Shown: in pieces, positions 1 through 9,392 of the stretch | Position numbering within the stretch: the stretch's first letter is position 1 | Layout: each line of letters opens with the position of its first letter | Origin: Clostridiales bacterium | GTDB lineage: Bacteria; Bacillota; Peptococcia; DRI-13; UBA5745 | DNA length: 64,000 nucleotides | Direction: 5' to 3' | NCBI GenBank assembly: GCA_009782505.1 | Contig: WRIW01000004.1 | Coordinates: 1 to 64,000, forward strand | Made by a program: the position numbers and the translations under genes | The notes under the pieces: generated by a model | Told to the model about the DNA's origin: nothing | Seen by the model: the letters and a program-made list of their open reading frames with translations, nothing else | The model's database searches: none

Positions 1-3000
1 AAGACTGAAGTGAACGGCGTATCCACTGCCGTACTTAATATCGTAAAAGGCGTGAGGGGCGGAGACAAAGCGACCTTCACCAACAAGGAAGACCCGTATG
101 CTTTGATCGTGAAGCTGTGGGATGACGGCGAAGGCAATCTCAGCTCTATCGGTCCCGTGGGCGTTAACGCTCTGTTTGACATCTATGAATATGCGGGCGT
201 AGACGCCGACGGCGACCCCGTTCGCGGCGACCTCGTCGCAGGCAATGTGAAACCTGGCGTGAAAGTCTATATCGCGCCCGGCAAATATGTTGTCGCCGAG
301 CAGGAAAAAGAAGGCTTTGTACCGCAGCCCGATCAGACTATTGAGGTTGAGGAGTACAAAATCGGCACCTGCACGTTTGTCAACGTGCCCGAAGAGCCCG
401 ATGATCCATATGGCACTTTTACAATCCTGAAGTCAGTTAATGGTATCGATTTCTCGGTATGGCTTGATGATTGGCTTGAGCAATTCGAATTCGCTGATAT
501 GTCTGAGATGTTGGATAAAATCGATGAACTGCTCTCAGGCATCACATTTGAACTGTTCGCCAAAGACGGCACATCAATTGCTACTGCGACGATGAGTGCA
601 GATGGCGTCGTTTTCTTCGAAACCGAAGATGAAGATATTTGCGCCCAGTACTTTGATGAAGATGATAACTTGTTGCCCGGCGAATACTATGTCATTGAGT
701 ATCTCAAAGATTTAGCCGCTAAAGTCTTCACGAATGTAGACGGCGAAGTCATTCTCGAGTTCGAAGTTGGTGCGGGCGGCGTGGTTGTCGGCGGCGGCGG
801 CTTTGAAGGAGTAGGTCCGTTCACAGCCCATACAGGTTACGGCGATAATTTTGATTCTTTCTTTGATAGTGGATATGCAGGCGTATATAACTTCTATGTG
901 AAAGACGCCAACGAAAAAGAATTCCCGTCATACTGCGCAAGCGTGTTTGGTGACCAAATCGGCGTCGACGCCGAGTATTTTGCAGGCACAATCGCGAAGA
1001 AGGATGATATCGTAGCGGCGCTTAACTACATCTACAACAAGTATGAGTCATACGACTCATGGGCGGTTACTTCTCAGAACATTTTAATTGACGATCCGGC
1101 TCTCAATACAAAGGTCATTGCACAATTTGCCATATGGGCCATTATAAATGGTTCACCCTATCCGCCAACGGTAGCCTGGGATGGCAGTTCCGCAATCGAT
1201 AGTGCCGTGCAAGATGTTCTTGACAACTACGTCGGTGAAACAGGTCCCGTTGACATCATATACCTTGAGGGCCCCATGCTCGTGGATTATGGTTGGAACA
1301 ATTACAACGGCCCCAGCCAGCCTCAGATCGTACCGTTCACTGGTGAGTTCACCTTTGACAACGAGACGCCTGAAGACCTCTATGGCAGCCTGAAAATCAA
1401 GAAGCTGGTTGATGGAATGCCTTTCTCCGAGTGGCTGTATGATGTTTATCTGCCGTCATTAGGGATCGATCCTTCCGATCTTGATCAACTTCAAGATGTA
1501 TTGGACGCTATCGATGACCTGCTTGCTGATATTGACTTTACTCTGAAAGCCGCAGACGGAACTGAGATCGCAACCGGTAAATTGAACCCTGACGGCGAGA
1601 TCCTCTTCAAATGGGAAGGCTTTGAAGACCTGCCGGACGGCGCTTATGTCGTCGCGGAGCACCTTGGCGGAATAGCCGTTGACATCTTTGTGAGTATTGA
1701 CGGCTGGATCATGAAAGGTATCTCCGTTGGCTCCTATGGCATCATCGGCGGAGAATTCGATCTGGAAGCCCTTTACGAAATCAACTATTCAGGAGCTCCA
1801 GGTAGAAGCCTGGGTATCGCTGAGCTTAATGGCGGCGGTGAGATTTTCTACATCGGCGTTGTTAACACCGAAACAAACTTTGAGTATCTGTCCTTCTGCG
1901 CAAACGGCGGATCTGAGCGTTTCGCCGGCGACAATTACTTGGATTGTGAAGGCTACCTCGTAGCAAAAACATTCAATGATGCCAATTACCTCTCTGCCTT
2001 CAACTTCATCGAAGACAATTATGGCGACTTAGGTGAAAACAGAGCCATCACGCAGACAGTCGTTTGGGCGATTCTTGGCTTTGCTGACGCTGAAAAAATC
2101 AACAACTCATTATTAACCGCTACTGAAAAAGCTGCTGTCTTTGCAACCTTGGATGCCGTCGAAGCAGGCTACAAGAGCGAGAGCGCGCGCAAGGTCGTAG
2201 GCGTTGTCTACATGGAATGCGAAAAAGGACATGGCTACCAGTTTTGCCAGCCCCAAATCGTACCTTACTATGGCGAGGGCGGCCTGACCTTCGAGAACAC
2301 GACCCCTGAAGATTTCTTTGGCACTATCATCGCAACGAAGCTCATCGAAGGCGACGACATGGTGGCTTGGGTCGACTATGACATGGACTTCGACTTCAGC
2401 GAATACTTCTCCTTCAGCCTCTATGCGGTAGAAGACGGCGATATCGTTGGCGCTGCTCTTGAAGAAGGCGTCATCCCAGATGCTCTTGGTCAGATCATGT
2501 TCGAGTATGACGCGGCGCCCGGCTGGTATGCGATCGTCGAAGTACTCACTCCCGCAGGCGCGGCTATCTTTAAGCCGACTGCCCCATTATTTGTTGAAGT
2601 CATTGAAAACGTGACCGACAACTTCGCAGGCATATTTGACAACGAATTGATCCCCCCTCCTCCCGGATATGGTAAGTCTTACGGTTCCGTGACCGCCACT
2701 AATGATGCGAATGACCCGCTCATCGTTCCTAATGCGAACCACTTCACCTATGCTATGCTGAACAGGGCTGATCTGGAAGAGGGCGTCACACTCGACATGG
2801 TCGTAGGAAACAAGATTGATAAAGTTGGCGAAGTGTTTGTTCAGTTAGTTGACGGAAAGATTGAAATCACCTTGGACGGTATAGGCTCATTCGGCGCGGT
2901 TGCATCAGCTACGCTCTGGAATCCGAAAAACGGCAACGTTCACTCCGGTCAAGGGGACAAGAACTTTAAGCACAACAATGTTGCCTCGATTGATTGCCCG

Positions 3001-3216
3001 GCTGGGGATGTCATCTATCTCTACATCCACTGTGCTTCCTGGTCGTTCCCCCTGTATACCCCGTCTTTCTCTGAAGCGTTATTCGTTGAGACGGCAGCCG
3101 TATTACCCCAGATGAGTTTCTTCAGCTTCATTGAAGAAGTTGTAGTCGAAGACGAAGAAATCGTTATCGAAGATGAGTCTGATGATATCGGCGAAGAGCC
3201 CGGCGACGAAGAATAA
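1..3216 (+). CDS. Large surface/adhesin-like protein, 5'-truncated by window edge; SpaA/prealbumin-like modules alternating with two thioester-like domains
   Basis: Frame is open to position 1 (codons before the GTG at 10 are sense). Three related modules (PYGTFTILKSVNGIDFSVWL / LYGSLKIKKLVDGMPFSEWL / FFGTIIATKLIEGDDMVAWV) and two YC/FC...[AT]Q-x-x-[IV]W segments; acidic C-terminus. Confidence 0.85.
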   Translation, partial: KTEVNGVSTAVLNIVKGVRGGDKATFTNKEDPYALIVKLWDDGEGNLSSIGPVGVNALFDIYEYAGVDADGDPVRGDLVAGNVKPGVKVYIAPGKYVVAEQEKEGFVPQPDQTIEVEEYKIGTCTFVNVPEEPDDPYGTFTILKSVNGIDFSVWLDDWLEQFEFADMSEMLDKIDELLSGITFELFAKDGTSIATATMSADGVVFFETEDEDICAQYFDEDDNLLPGEYYVIEYLKDLAAKVFTNVDGEVILEFEVGAGGVVVGGGGFEGVGPFTAHTGYGDNFDSFFDSGYAGVYNFYVKDANEKEFPSYCASVFGDQIGVDAEYFAGTIAKKDDIVAALNYIYNKYESYDSWAVTSQNILIDDPALNTKVIAQFAIWAIINGSPYPPTVAWDGSSAIDSAVQDVLDNYVGETGPVDIIYLEGPMLVDYGWNNYNGPSQPQIVPFTGEFTFDNETPEDLYGSLKIKKLVDGMPFSEWLYDVYLPSLGIDPSDLDQLQDVLDAIDDLLADIDFTLKAADGTEIATGKLNPDGEILFKWEGFEDLPDGAYVVAEHLGGIAVDIFVSIDGWIMKGISVGSYGIIGGEFDLEALYEINYSGAPGRSLGIAELNGGGEIFYIGVVNTETNFEYLSFCANGGSERFAGDNYLDCEGYLVAKTFNDANYLSAFNFIEDNYGDLGENRAITQTVVWAILGFADAEKINNSLLTATEKAAVFATLDAVEAGYKSESARKVVGVVYMECEKGHGYQFCQPQIVPYYGEGGLTFENTTPEDFFGTIIATKLIEGDDMVAWVDYDMDFDFSEYFSFSLYAVEDGDIVGAALEEGVIPDALGQIMFEYDAAPGWYAIVEVLTPAGAAIFKPTAPLFVEVIENVTDNFAGIFDNELIPPPPGYGKSYGSVTATNDANDPLIVPNANHFTYAMLNRADLEEGVTLDMVVGNKIDKVGEVFVQLVDGKIEITLDGIGSFGAVASATLWNPKNGNVHSGQGDKNFKHNNVASIDCPAGDVIYLYIHCASWSFPLYTPSFSEALFVETAAVLPQMSFFSFIEEVVVEDEEIVIEDESDDIGEEPGDEE

Positions 3217-3265
3217 GCTGTAGCATTAACGAACATACCAACTAAGTAAAGTTTTAGAACACAGT

Positions 3266-3291
3266 GGAGCCGGCGCTCTGGCGCCGGCTCC
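3266..3291. terminator. Strong hairpin after surface protein gene
   Basis: GGAGCCGGCG-CTCTGG-CGCCGGCTCC, 10-bp perfect stem; no strong T-tract. Confidence 0.5.
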
Positions 3292-3504
3292 ATACTTCAA
3301 AAGTAATGGGTCATTAATTGGCTCGCGAGCAAGGTTTAGAATACGAATAGGGAAAATGATAAGGAGTGCGAAGGGGCAACTAACAGAATAGCATTACCGT
3401 GACGATTTCTGGTAGCATGGCGTAACTTCGACACGCCATTTATATATACTTACGGATAACCGATATTAGCCATAGATGAGCGAGATCACAAGTACCTAAA
3501 TAAT

Positions 3505-6500
3505 TTGAAAGTTGGTGAAATGATGAAACGTTTACTTGCACTGTTATTATGCCTCAGTATGCTGCTGACATTGCTGCCCCCGGCTTATCTGTTTGCGGAT
3601 GATGAAGACGCTGATATGTCGATGGATTTAGCCGATTCATTTGAAGCAAATGATATGCCTGATTATTTCGAGTTCGTCGAATCCTTTGAAGAGGAATATA
3701 CGGTAGACGATGAACACGGTGTAGAAGCTACGACGATTTATGACGAGGCGGAAGAGGACGCCGTGATTGAGGAAGATGAGGACGACGAGGAAGAAGCCGG
3801 CGGCGTCGAAGGCATTGAGGCGGAGGTCGAGAGCGAGGAAGTTCTCTGCCCGGTCTGCGGCGAGTTATTTACTGTAGACGCAATTCTATTGTATGATGAG
3901 AATCATATTCCGATTCTGGCAGAGTTGGAGTGCCCGGTCTGCGGCGAGTTGTTTATCTTCGGGCATGACTTTATCGAGCATGACAACAGCGCCGAACTGG
4001 CGGGCGAATACGTTCTTGATGAAATCATCATCAAGTTTAAAGAGCCCTGGCAGGTTCCCGGGAAAGAAAAGCAGCTTCAGCATGAGATCGAGAAGGTAGA
4101 GAAAGTCGGCTTTATCGAGGGCCTTGGCGTCTATGTCGTCAAGATCGAGGATTTAGACAAAAACCCCAATGCTATCCTCAATCGATTTAAGAACAACAAC
4201 TATATCGAGTACATTGAACCAAATTACATCCTGAGACATGAGTTATTACCAAATGATACGAACTTTGCCAGCCAAAAGCTGAGCTTAACGCTGATCGGCG
4301 CGGTGGACGCCTGGGATAAAATCAGCGGTAGCTCAAACGCTATCGTTGCGGTGGTCGACTCCGGTGTTGTCAACCATCCTGACCTGCCGCCGCTTCTGCC
4401 CGGCTATGCCGCGGTGGCGGGGCTCTCGCCGAATAATGATAAGGTCGGGCACGGAAGCAACGTAGCAGGCGTTATCGGAGCGGTCGGGAACAATAAACTT
4501 GGCGTAGCCGGTATTAACTGGAACGCTTCCATTTTACCCGTTAAGGTTGACGATGCGAATGGTACGATGAGTACCGCAAACGTAGCCAAAGGTATCATGT
4601 GGGCTGCCGACAATGGCGCCAGGATCATCAACCTTAGCCTTGGCTCGGCTACTGACAGCGTCACCATGAAGAACGCCATCGACTATGCCTACAATAAAGG
4701 CTGCGCGATCTTTGCCGCTACCGGAAACGACGGTAAGAATGCGGTCAGCTATCCCGCCCGTTATCCTAATGTCATGGCGGTTGGCGGTACAAGCGACGGC
4801 AAGAACCGGCAGAACATTTCCAACTACGGGCCCGGTATGGGCGTAGCGACTTTTGCGTCGTACTACACCACGACGTCCGCGAATGGTTATGCCACCGCAG
4901 GCGGTACGTCATTCGCATCGCCGCAGGTCGCGGGGCTGGCGTCTTTGTTACTTGGTATCAATCCGAATTTGACTAACGAAGAAATTTATGATTTGATACG
5001 ACGCGGCGCCAGCGGCGGAGGAAGCTACTTGAACGACGAGATGGGCTATGGCTTTATCAGTGTCACCAAATCTGTACAGCTTGCTTTGGCGAGCGCCGGC
5101 AGCGATACCGCGGCGGCAGCAGCAGAAGCGGCGGCGAAAGCGGCAGCGGAGGCGGCGGCCAAAGCTGCGGCGGAAGCGGAAGCCAAGGCAGCGGCGGAAG
5201 CGGCTGCGAAAGCGGCGGCAGAAGCGGAAGCCAAAGCAAAGGCGGAAGCGGAAGCTAAGGCGAAAGCCGAAGCAGAAGCGGCAGCTAAGGCAGCGGCGGA
5301 AGCGGCGGCGAAGGCGGCAGCGGAGGCGGAAGCAAAGGCGAAAGCCGAAGCGGAAGCGGCGGCTAAGGCAGCGGCAGAAGCAGATGCCAAAGCGAAAGCC
5401 GAAGCAGAGGCAGCAGCGAAAGCAGCGGCGGAAGCGGAAGCCAAGGCTAAGGCGGAAGCAGAAGCCAAAGCGAAGGCAGAGGCTGAGGCGGCAGCTAAAG
5501 CGGCGGCGGATGCGGCAGCGGCAGCCAAGGCCGCGGCAGATGCGGAAGCTAAAGCGAAAGCCGAAGCGGAGGCGGCTGCGAAGGCGGCTGCAGAAGCAGC
5601 GGCAGCCAAGGCAGCGGCAGAAGCAGAAGCAGCGGCAAAGGCAGCGGCGGAAGCGGAAGCCAAAGCAAAGGAAGAAGCTGAAGCTGAAGCCGCAAGGCTG
5701 CAAGCTGAGACCCAGCAGAAGGAGGTGCGCACGCCCCCGGTCATCGAGCTGACAGGCTTCGCTGACCTGACACTGGAATTCGAGCAGAAGTACGTGGAGA
5801 TGGGCTACAGCGCCGTTGACTGCAAAGGCCTCGACCTGACGGCTTCCGTCAAGGTCACCAACAATGTCAACAGCAAAGCCGCCGGCCTCTACACCGTCAC
5901 CTACGAGGTGAGCGACGCCACCGGCCTTGCCGCCCGCGCCACCCGCACAGTGATTGTGGAGCCGAAGCCGCCGGAGCCCCCGAAGCCTACAGCTCCGAAG
6001 ATCACCATCATCGGCTCCAACCCCATCATCCTGCACCTCAATAGCGGTACGCCTTACACGGAGCAGATGGCCCGCGCCATCGACGGCGACGGGGAGAACA
6101 TTTCCGACCTGGTGCAGGCGACCACAAACCTCAACCGCAATGTAGCCGGCGCCTATACGGTCACTTACAGCATCACCAGCCCCAAGACCGGCTTGACCGC
6201 ATCCACCACCCGTACCGTGCGTATCGTAGCGCCCACGGAGAAGAAAGACCCCCGGGCGAAGTACGGGCTCAGCGGACAGGCGAAGGCGGGCTCCAAGGTC
6301 ACCCACACCGGCATCAGTTCCGGCGCGGTGGGCTATATGGACCTGCAGGTAGCCAGCATTGACAAGAACATGACCATCATCGCCCAGCTCATCGATACGA
6401 CGACGAAGAAAGCCATCGTCACGGATACCTTCACGGCAGCCGGGACGAAGCAGTACCGCATCGACGAGAGCAAGTACGAACTGGTGGTCGCCGTCGATAA

Positions 6501-7098
6501 GGCGAACGGCAACAGCAAGTACAGCATCAACCTGACCATGCCGGAGACGGCGGCGAAGTACTACTTCGAGGAGAACGAAGTACCTCTTACCTTCATCGCT
6601 CCCCCGTCGATCCAGTACATCGGCTCCAACCCCATCATCCTCCATCTGGACAGCGACACGCCATACTTTGAGCAGGGCGCCCGTGCGGTGGACTGCCATG
6701 GCGTGGACATCTCCGATAAGGTGGAGATATTCGGGAAGCCGGTGAGGGATGTAGCAGACACTTACATGATCACCTACAAAGTCACCGACGAATACGGCTT
6801 CACGGCATACAGCACCCGCGAGGTGCGGATCCTGGCGCCGGGCGAGTACGACATCGGCGACGAGGAAGTGCCGCTGGAAGACTTCTGGACAGCCATGGGC
6901 GTTGACAGGCCCGACGCCGCCCTCATCGGCAACTGCGAGATGGTCAACGTCCGCAGCAAGCACGGCGCCAAGTATCCCGTCATCGCGGCTCTGCCCGCCG
7001 GGACGCAAGTCACCGTGCTGGAAGAGAAGTACGGCTGGTATCGGGTCACCGACGGCAATACCGAAGGCTGGGTCTACGGCCAGTATCTGAAGTTCTGA
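3505..7098 (+). CDS. Secreted S8 subtilisin-like serine protease with I9-like propeptide, Ala/Glu/Lys-rich segment, Ig-like (DUF5011-like) modules and C-terminal SH3b domain
   Basis: Signal peptide MMKRLLALLLCLSMLLTLLPPAYLFA (probable start at 3520); catalytic D (VAVVDSG), H (GHGSNVAG), S (GGTSFASPQVAG); C-terminal NVRSKHGAKYPVIAALPAGTQVTVLEEKYGWYRV. Confidence 0.93.
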   Translation: MKVGEMMKRLLALLLCLSMLLTLLPPAYLFADDEDADMSMDLADSFEANDMPDYFEFVESFEEEYTVDDEHGVEATTIYDEAEEDAVIEEDEDDEEEAGGVEGIEAEVESEEVLCPVCGELFTVDAILLYDENHIPILAELECPVCGELFIFGHDFIEHDNSAELAGEYVLDEIIIKFKEPWQVPGKEKQLQHEIEKVEKVGFIEGLGVYVVKIEDLDKNPNAILNRFKNNNYIEYIEPNYILRHELLPNDTNFASQKLSLTLIGAVDAWDKISGSSNAIVAVVDSGVVNHPDLPPLLPGYAAVAGLSPNNDKVGHGSNVAGVIGAVGNNKLGVAGINWNASILPVKVDDANGTMSTANVAKGIMWAADNGARIINLSLGSATDSVTMKNAIDYAYNKGCAIFAATGNDGKNAVSYPARYPNVMAVGGTSDGKNRQNISNYGPGMGVATFASYYTTTSANGYATAGGTSFASPQVAGLASLLLGINPNLTNEEIYDLIRRGASGGGSYLNDEMGYGFISVTKSVQLALASAGSDTAAAAAEAAAKAAAEAAAKAAAEAEAKAAAEAAAKAAAEAEAKAKAEAEAKAKAEAEAAAKAAAEAAAKAAAEAEAKAKAEAEAAAKAAAEADAKAKAEAEAAAKAAAEAEAKAKAEAEAKAKAEAEAAAKAAADAAAAAKAAADAEAKAKAEAEAAAKAAAEAAAAKAAAEAEAAAKAAAEAEAKAKEEAEAEAARLQAETQQKEVRTPPVIELTGFADLTLEFEQKYVEMGYSAVDCKGLDLTASVKVTNNVNSKAAGLYTVTYEVSDATGLAARATRTVIVEPKPPEPPKPTAPKITIIGSNPIILHLNSGTPYTEQMARAIDGDGENISDLVQATTNLNRNVAGAYTVTYSITSPKTGLTASTTRTVRIVAPTEKKDPRAKYGLSGQAKAGSKVTHTGISSGAVGYMDLQVASIDKNMTIIAQLIDTTTKKAIVTDTFTAAGTKQYRIDESKYELVVAVDKANGNSKYSINLTMPETAAKYYFEENEVPLTFIAPPSIQYIGSNPIILHLDSDTPYFEQGARAVDCHGVDISDKVEIFGKPVRDVADTYMITYKVTDEYGFTAYSTREVRILAPGEYDIGDEEVPLEDFWTAMGVDRPDAALIGNCEMVNVRSKHGAKYPVIAALPAGTQVTVLEEKYGWYRVTDGNTEGWVYGQYLKF
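5113..5700 (+). repeat. Low-complexity Ala/Glu/Lys coding repeat (AAAKAAAEAEAK-type)
   Basis: About 195 residues almost exclusively A/E/K(/D); DNA built from GCx, GAA/GAG, AAA/AAG codons. Confidence 0.9.
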
Positions 7099-7152
7099 CA
7101 GGCGGAACCGGTATCCGGTTCGTTCCCGTCACAACACAACCGAACACAACAA

Positions 7153-7186
7153 ACCAGGAGCCGCTCAGCAATGGGCGGCTCCTGGT
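7153..7186. terminator. Bidirectional terminator between convergent genes
   Basis: ACCAGGAGCCGC-TCAGCAATGG-GCGGCTCCTGGT perfect stem between subtilase stop and AlbA_2 gene stop. Confidence 0.7.
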
Positions 7187-7198
7187 CGTTGTGTCCGA

Positions 7199-8530
7199 TC
7201 ACTGGGGATAATATTTCTTACCCTTGCCCCTGCCGGCGACCCGGATGAATCCCGCCTCCGCCATCTGATTGACCAAGGCGTACATTCGCGTCCGCTTTAT
7301 ACCTAATCGCTGCTGCAACTCTTCGTCAGTAGCGTCTTCATTTTCATGCAGGCAGTCCAAAAACTGCCTCATTTGTGGTGTGAAAACGTATTCGTAAGGC
7401 TTTGCCTCTTCACTATTGTTTCTGTTTGGCAGGATGATCTTGAAGGAGTTTGGCGTGACGGCGATCTCCGGCTTTGCCGGGCAGTCTTCATATAACGCGT
7501 AAATCCGCCGAATACCGGTTCCATAGGATTCGATAAAGTTCAAGCGATGGAAGATACCCGCAAGACTGCGGTTGCGTAATTGGGATATGCCGCTTCGTAT
7601 ATCTTCCGGCGTCAGCCCGGGGAGCAGCCCGCCCAGGGAGATAAACTCCATGCGTTTTTCGTTGATGTTGATGATTATGCTTCCGCTGAAGCTGTAGTCC
7701 CGATGGATCAGCGCGTTGATCAGCGCCTCTCTCAGTGCGTCTCCGGGATAGTCCCAGTGATCGATGCGGGCAAGCCCGTTGATAACGGAACGATTTTGGT
7801 TGTTAAGCTCAAGGTACGCGAAGGCTTCTTCCATCTGGGTGAATACGGACCCGGTAAATTCTTTACGGGCGCGGAAGACTGTGTTTCGTTCATCGGAAAA
7901 CACAGCGGCTTTGATCGTATGGGCGCATTGGTCAGAGAAGAGGAGCCCAAGGTTTGCATACTGCCCTTGGGGGAGGCTGCGTATGCCCAGGGCATTGTAC
8001 TTGTCTTCGCCGAACTCCACCTCGCGGCTGGAAAAAGCTTTAGCGCACGCGACAAACGAGAGTTCCTGCTCCAGCGAGCGTAGCTCTTCGTATGCATCGC
8101 CGTCAGCGTTCTTGATCATATGGCGTATTTGTTCCGGCGACGCCTGTACGGAAGACGCGCCTTGCCGTATATACACGCCGGAAGGCTTTAGCCCTTTTGA
8201 CTTCAAGTAATACGGCTTATACGAGCCTTCGCTTACTTCGATACGGATAGTATCATTCTCTTCTATATGGTATTTGATAAATATCGTCACGTCCGGCGCG
8301 ATGGCGTCGCGGACGCCATTTGTCACCCGGGTATAGGCGTCGTCAACATCGGGAAGCGGCGCTTCCGCCCCTTGCCTGCTAATGCCGATGAGTATCGTTC
8401 CGCCGCCGGTGTTGGCAAATGCGACGACCGACTTATATATACTCTCCGCGGCGACTTCTTTAAATTCCAACTTTTCCGTTTCGTACTGCACAATACCCCT
8501 CCAGTATACGTCGTCATCCGCATTGTACAC
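7199..8530 (-). CDS. AlbA_2 (Schlafen-like) putative DNA-binding / ATP-binding transcriptional regulator
   Basis: ETEKLEFKEV...SVVAFANTGGGTILIGISRQGAE N-terminal AlbA_2 motif; HRDYSFSGSIIINI...GTGIRRIY ATPase-like region; C-terminal wHTH. Confidence 0.85.
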   Translation of the reverse strand: MYNADDDVYWRGIVQYETEKLEFKEVAAESIYKSVVAFANTGGGTILIGISRQGAEAPLPDVDDAYTRVTNGVRDAIAPDVTIFIKYHIEENDTIRIEVSEGSYKPYYLKSKGLKPSGVYIRQGASSVQASPEQIRHMIKNADGDAYEELRSLEQELSFVACAKAFSSREVEFGEDKYNALGIRSLPQGQYANLGLLFSDQCAHTIKAAVFSDERNTVFRARKEFTGSVFTQMEEAFAYLELNNQNRSVINGLARIDHWDYPGDALREALINALIHRDYSFSGSIIININEKRMEFISLGGLLPGLTPEDIRSGISQLRNRSLAGIFHRLNFIESYGTGIRRIYALYEDCPAKPEIAVTPNSFKIILPNRNNSEEAKPYEYVFTPQMRQFLDCLHENEDATDEELQQRLGIKRTRMYALVNQMAEAGFIRVAGRGKGKKYYPQ

Positions 8531-8550
8531 TACATATCCGCTACAGTCAA

Positions 8551-8578
8551 GCGGACAAAGCGGACAAACACGGACAAC
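8551..8578. promoter_or_regulatory. Direct repeats upstream of AlbA_2-type regulator gene
   Basis: GCGGACAAA GCGGACAAA cACGGACAAC tandem 9-mers about 20 bp upstream of the minus-strand start at 8530. Confidence 0.45.
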
Positions 8579-8726
8579 ATGGACTTACGTGGTAGACTCC
8601 GTTTGAAGCACACAATAAGACCAGAAGGGCAATCATTGTAAAACGAACACGCAAATGCTAAAATAAGCAAAGAACCTGATGAGGACTTTACAGACGCCTA
8701 CAATATCGGCTATAGGGGGGATATCC

Positions 8727-9392
8727 ATGGATAATCATGAACCCGCGCGGACTTCAGAGATGATCCGCGCCGTGCCCGCGGCCCTCGACGAATACCGCTG
8801 CCCGCTTTGCGGCGCCTGCTTTGCTACGCGCGCCGAGCTGGCGCGGCACTACGAGGGGGAGCATCCCGGCGTGGTGGCGCCTGTGGTGGTAGCGCTCATG
8901 CTCAACGGAGAAAGCCGCCAGGTGCTCATCGAGCCTCACTGGACCCTGCAGCGGGCCCTTCAGTTCCGCCTTGGCCTCAGCGGGACGAAGCATATGTGCG
9001 ACCGGGGAGCTTGCGGCTCATGTACCGTGATCTTAGGCGGGCGGCCTGTGCTTGCCTGCACGACCCTGGCCATCGAGTGCGAAGGCATGGAGGTTCAGAC
9101 CATAGAAGGCGTCGCCGCGGATCTCAGATGGAAGCCCCTCGTGGACGCCTACTGCCGATGGGACGCCATGCAGTGCGGCTACTGCACGCCGGGCTTCCTC
9201 ATGGCGGCGAAAGCCCTGCTGGATCGGAACCCCCATCCCACGGAGGAAGAGTGCCGCGCCGCCCTGGCAGGTAATATCTGCATATGCGGGACATATCCGA
9301 GGCACGCCACGGCGATTTTGGAAGCGGCTATGCTCATGGGCGGGGAAGGGGCCATACCGGTGAGCGAAGACGGAGGTGGGGCGGATGCCTGA
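8727..9392 (+). CDS. Xanthine-dehydrogenase-family (2Fe-2S)-binding subunit with N-terminal C2H2 zinc-finger-like motif
   Basis: CDRGACGSCTVILGG and CGYCTPGFLMAAKALL...CICGTYPR 2Fe-2S motifs; N-terminal CPLCGACFATRAELARHYEGEH; GGGGGG RBS before ATG 8727 (ORF opens at 8679). Confidence 0.9.
   Translation: MDNHEPARTSEMIRAVPAALDEYRCPLCGACFATRAELARHYEGEHPGVVAPVVVALMLNGESRQVLIEPHWTLQRALQFRLGLSGTKHMCDRGACGSCTVILGGRPVLACTTLAIECEGMEVQTIEGVAADLRWKPLVDAYCRWDAMQCGYCTPGFLMAAKALLDRNPHPTEEECRAALAGNICICGTYPRHATAILEAAMLMGGEGAIPVSEDGGGADA

Noticed and set aside
4948-7008. 686-aa antisense ORF (and other long antisense ORFs such as 9412-11652 and 24565-26061)
   Set aside because: Opposite strand of clearly coding high-GC genes; Arg/Cys/Phe- or His-rich compositions with no domain sense. 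Long antisense frames follow from codon bias.
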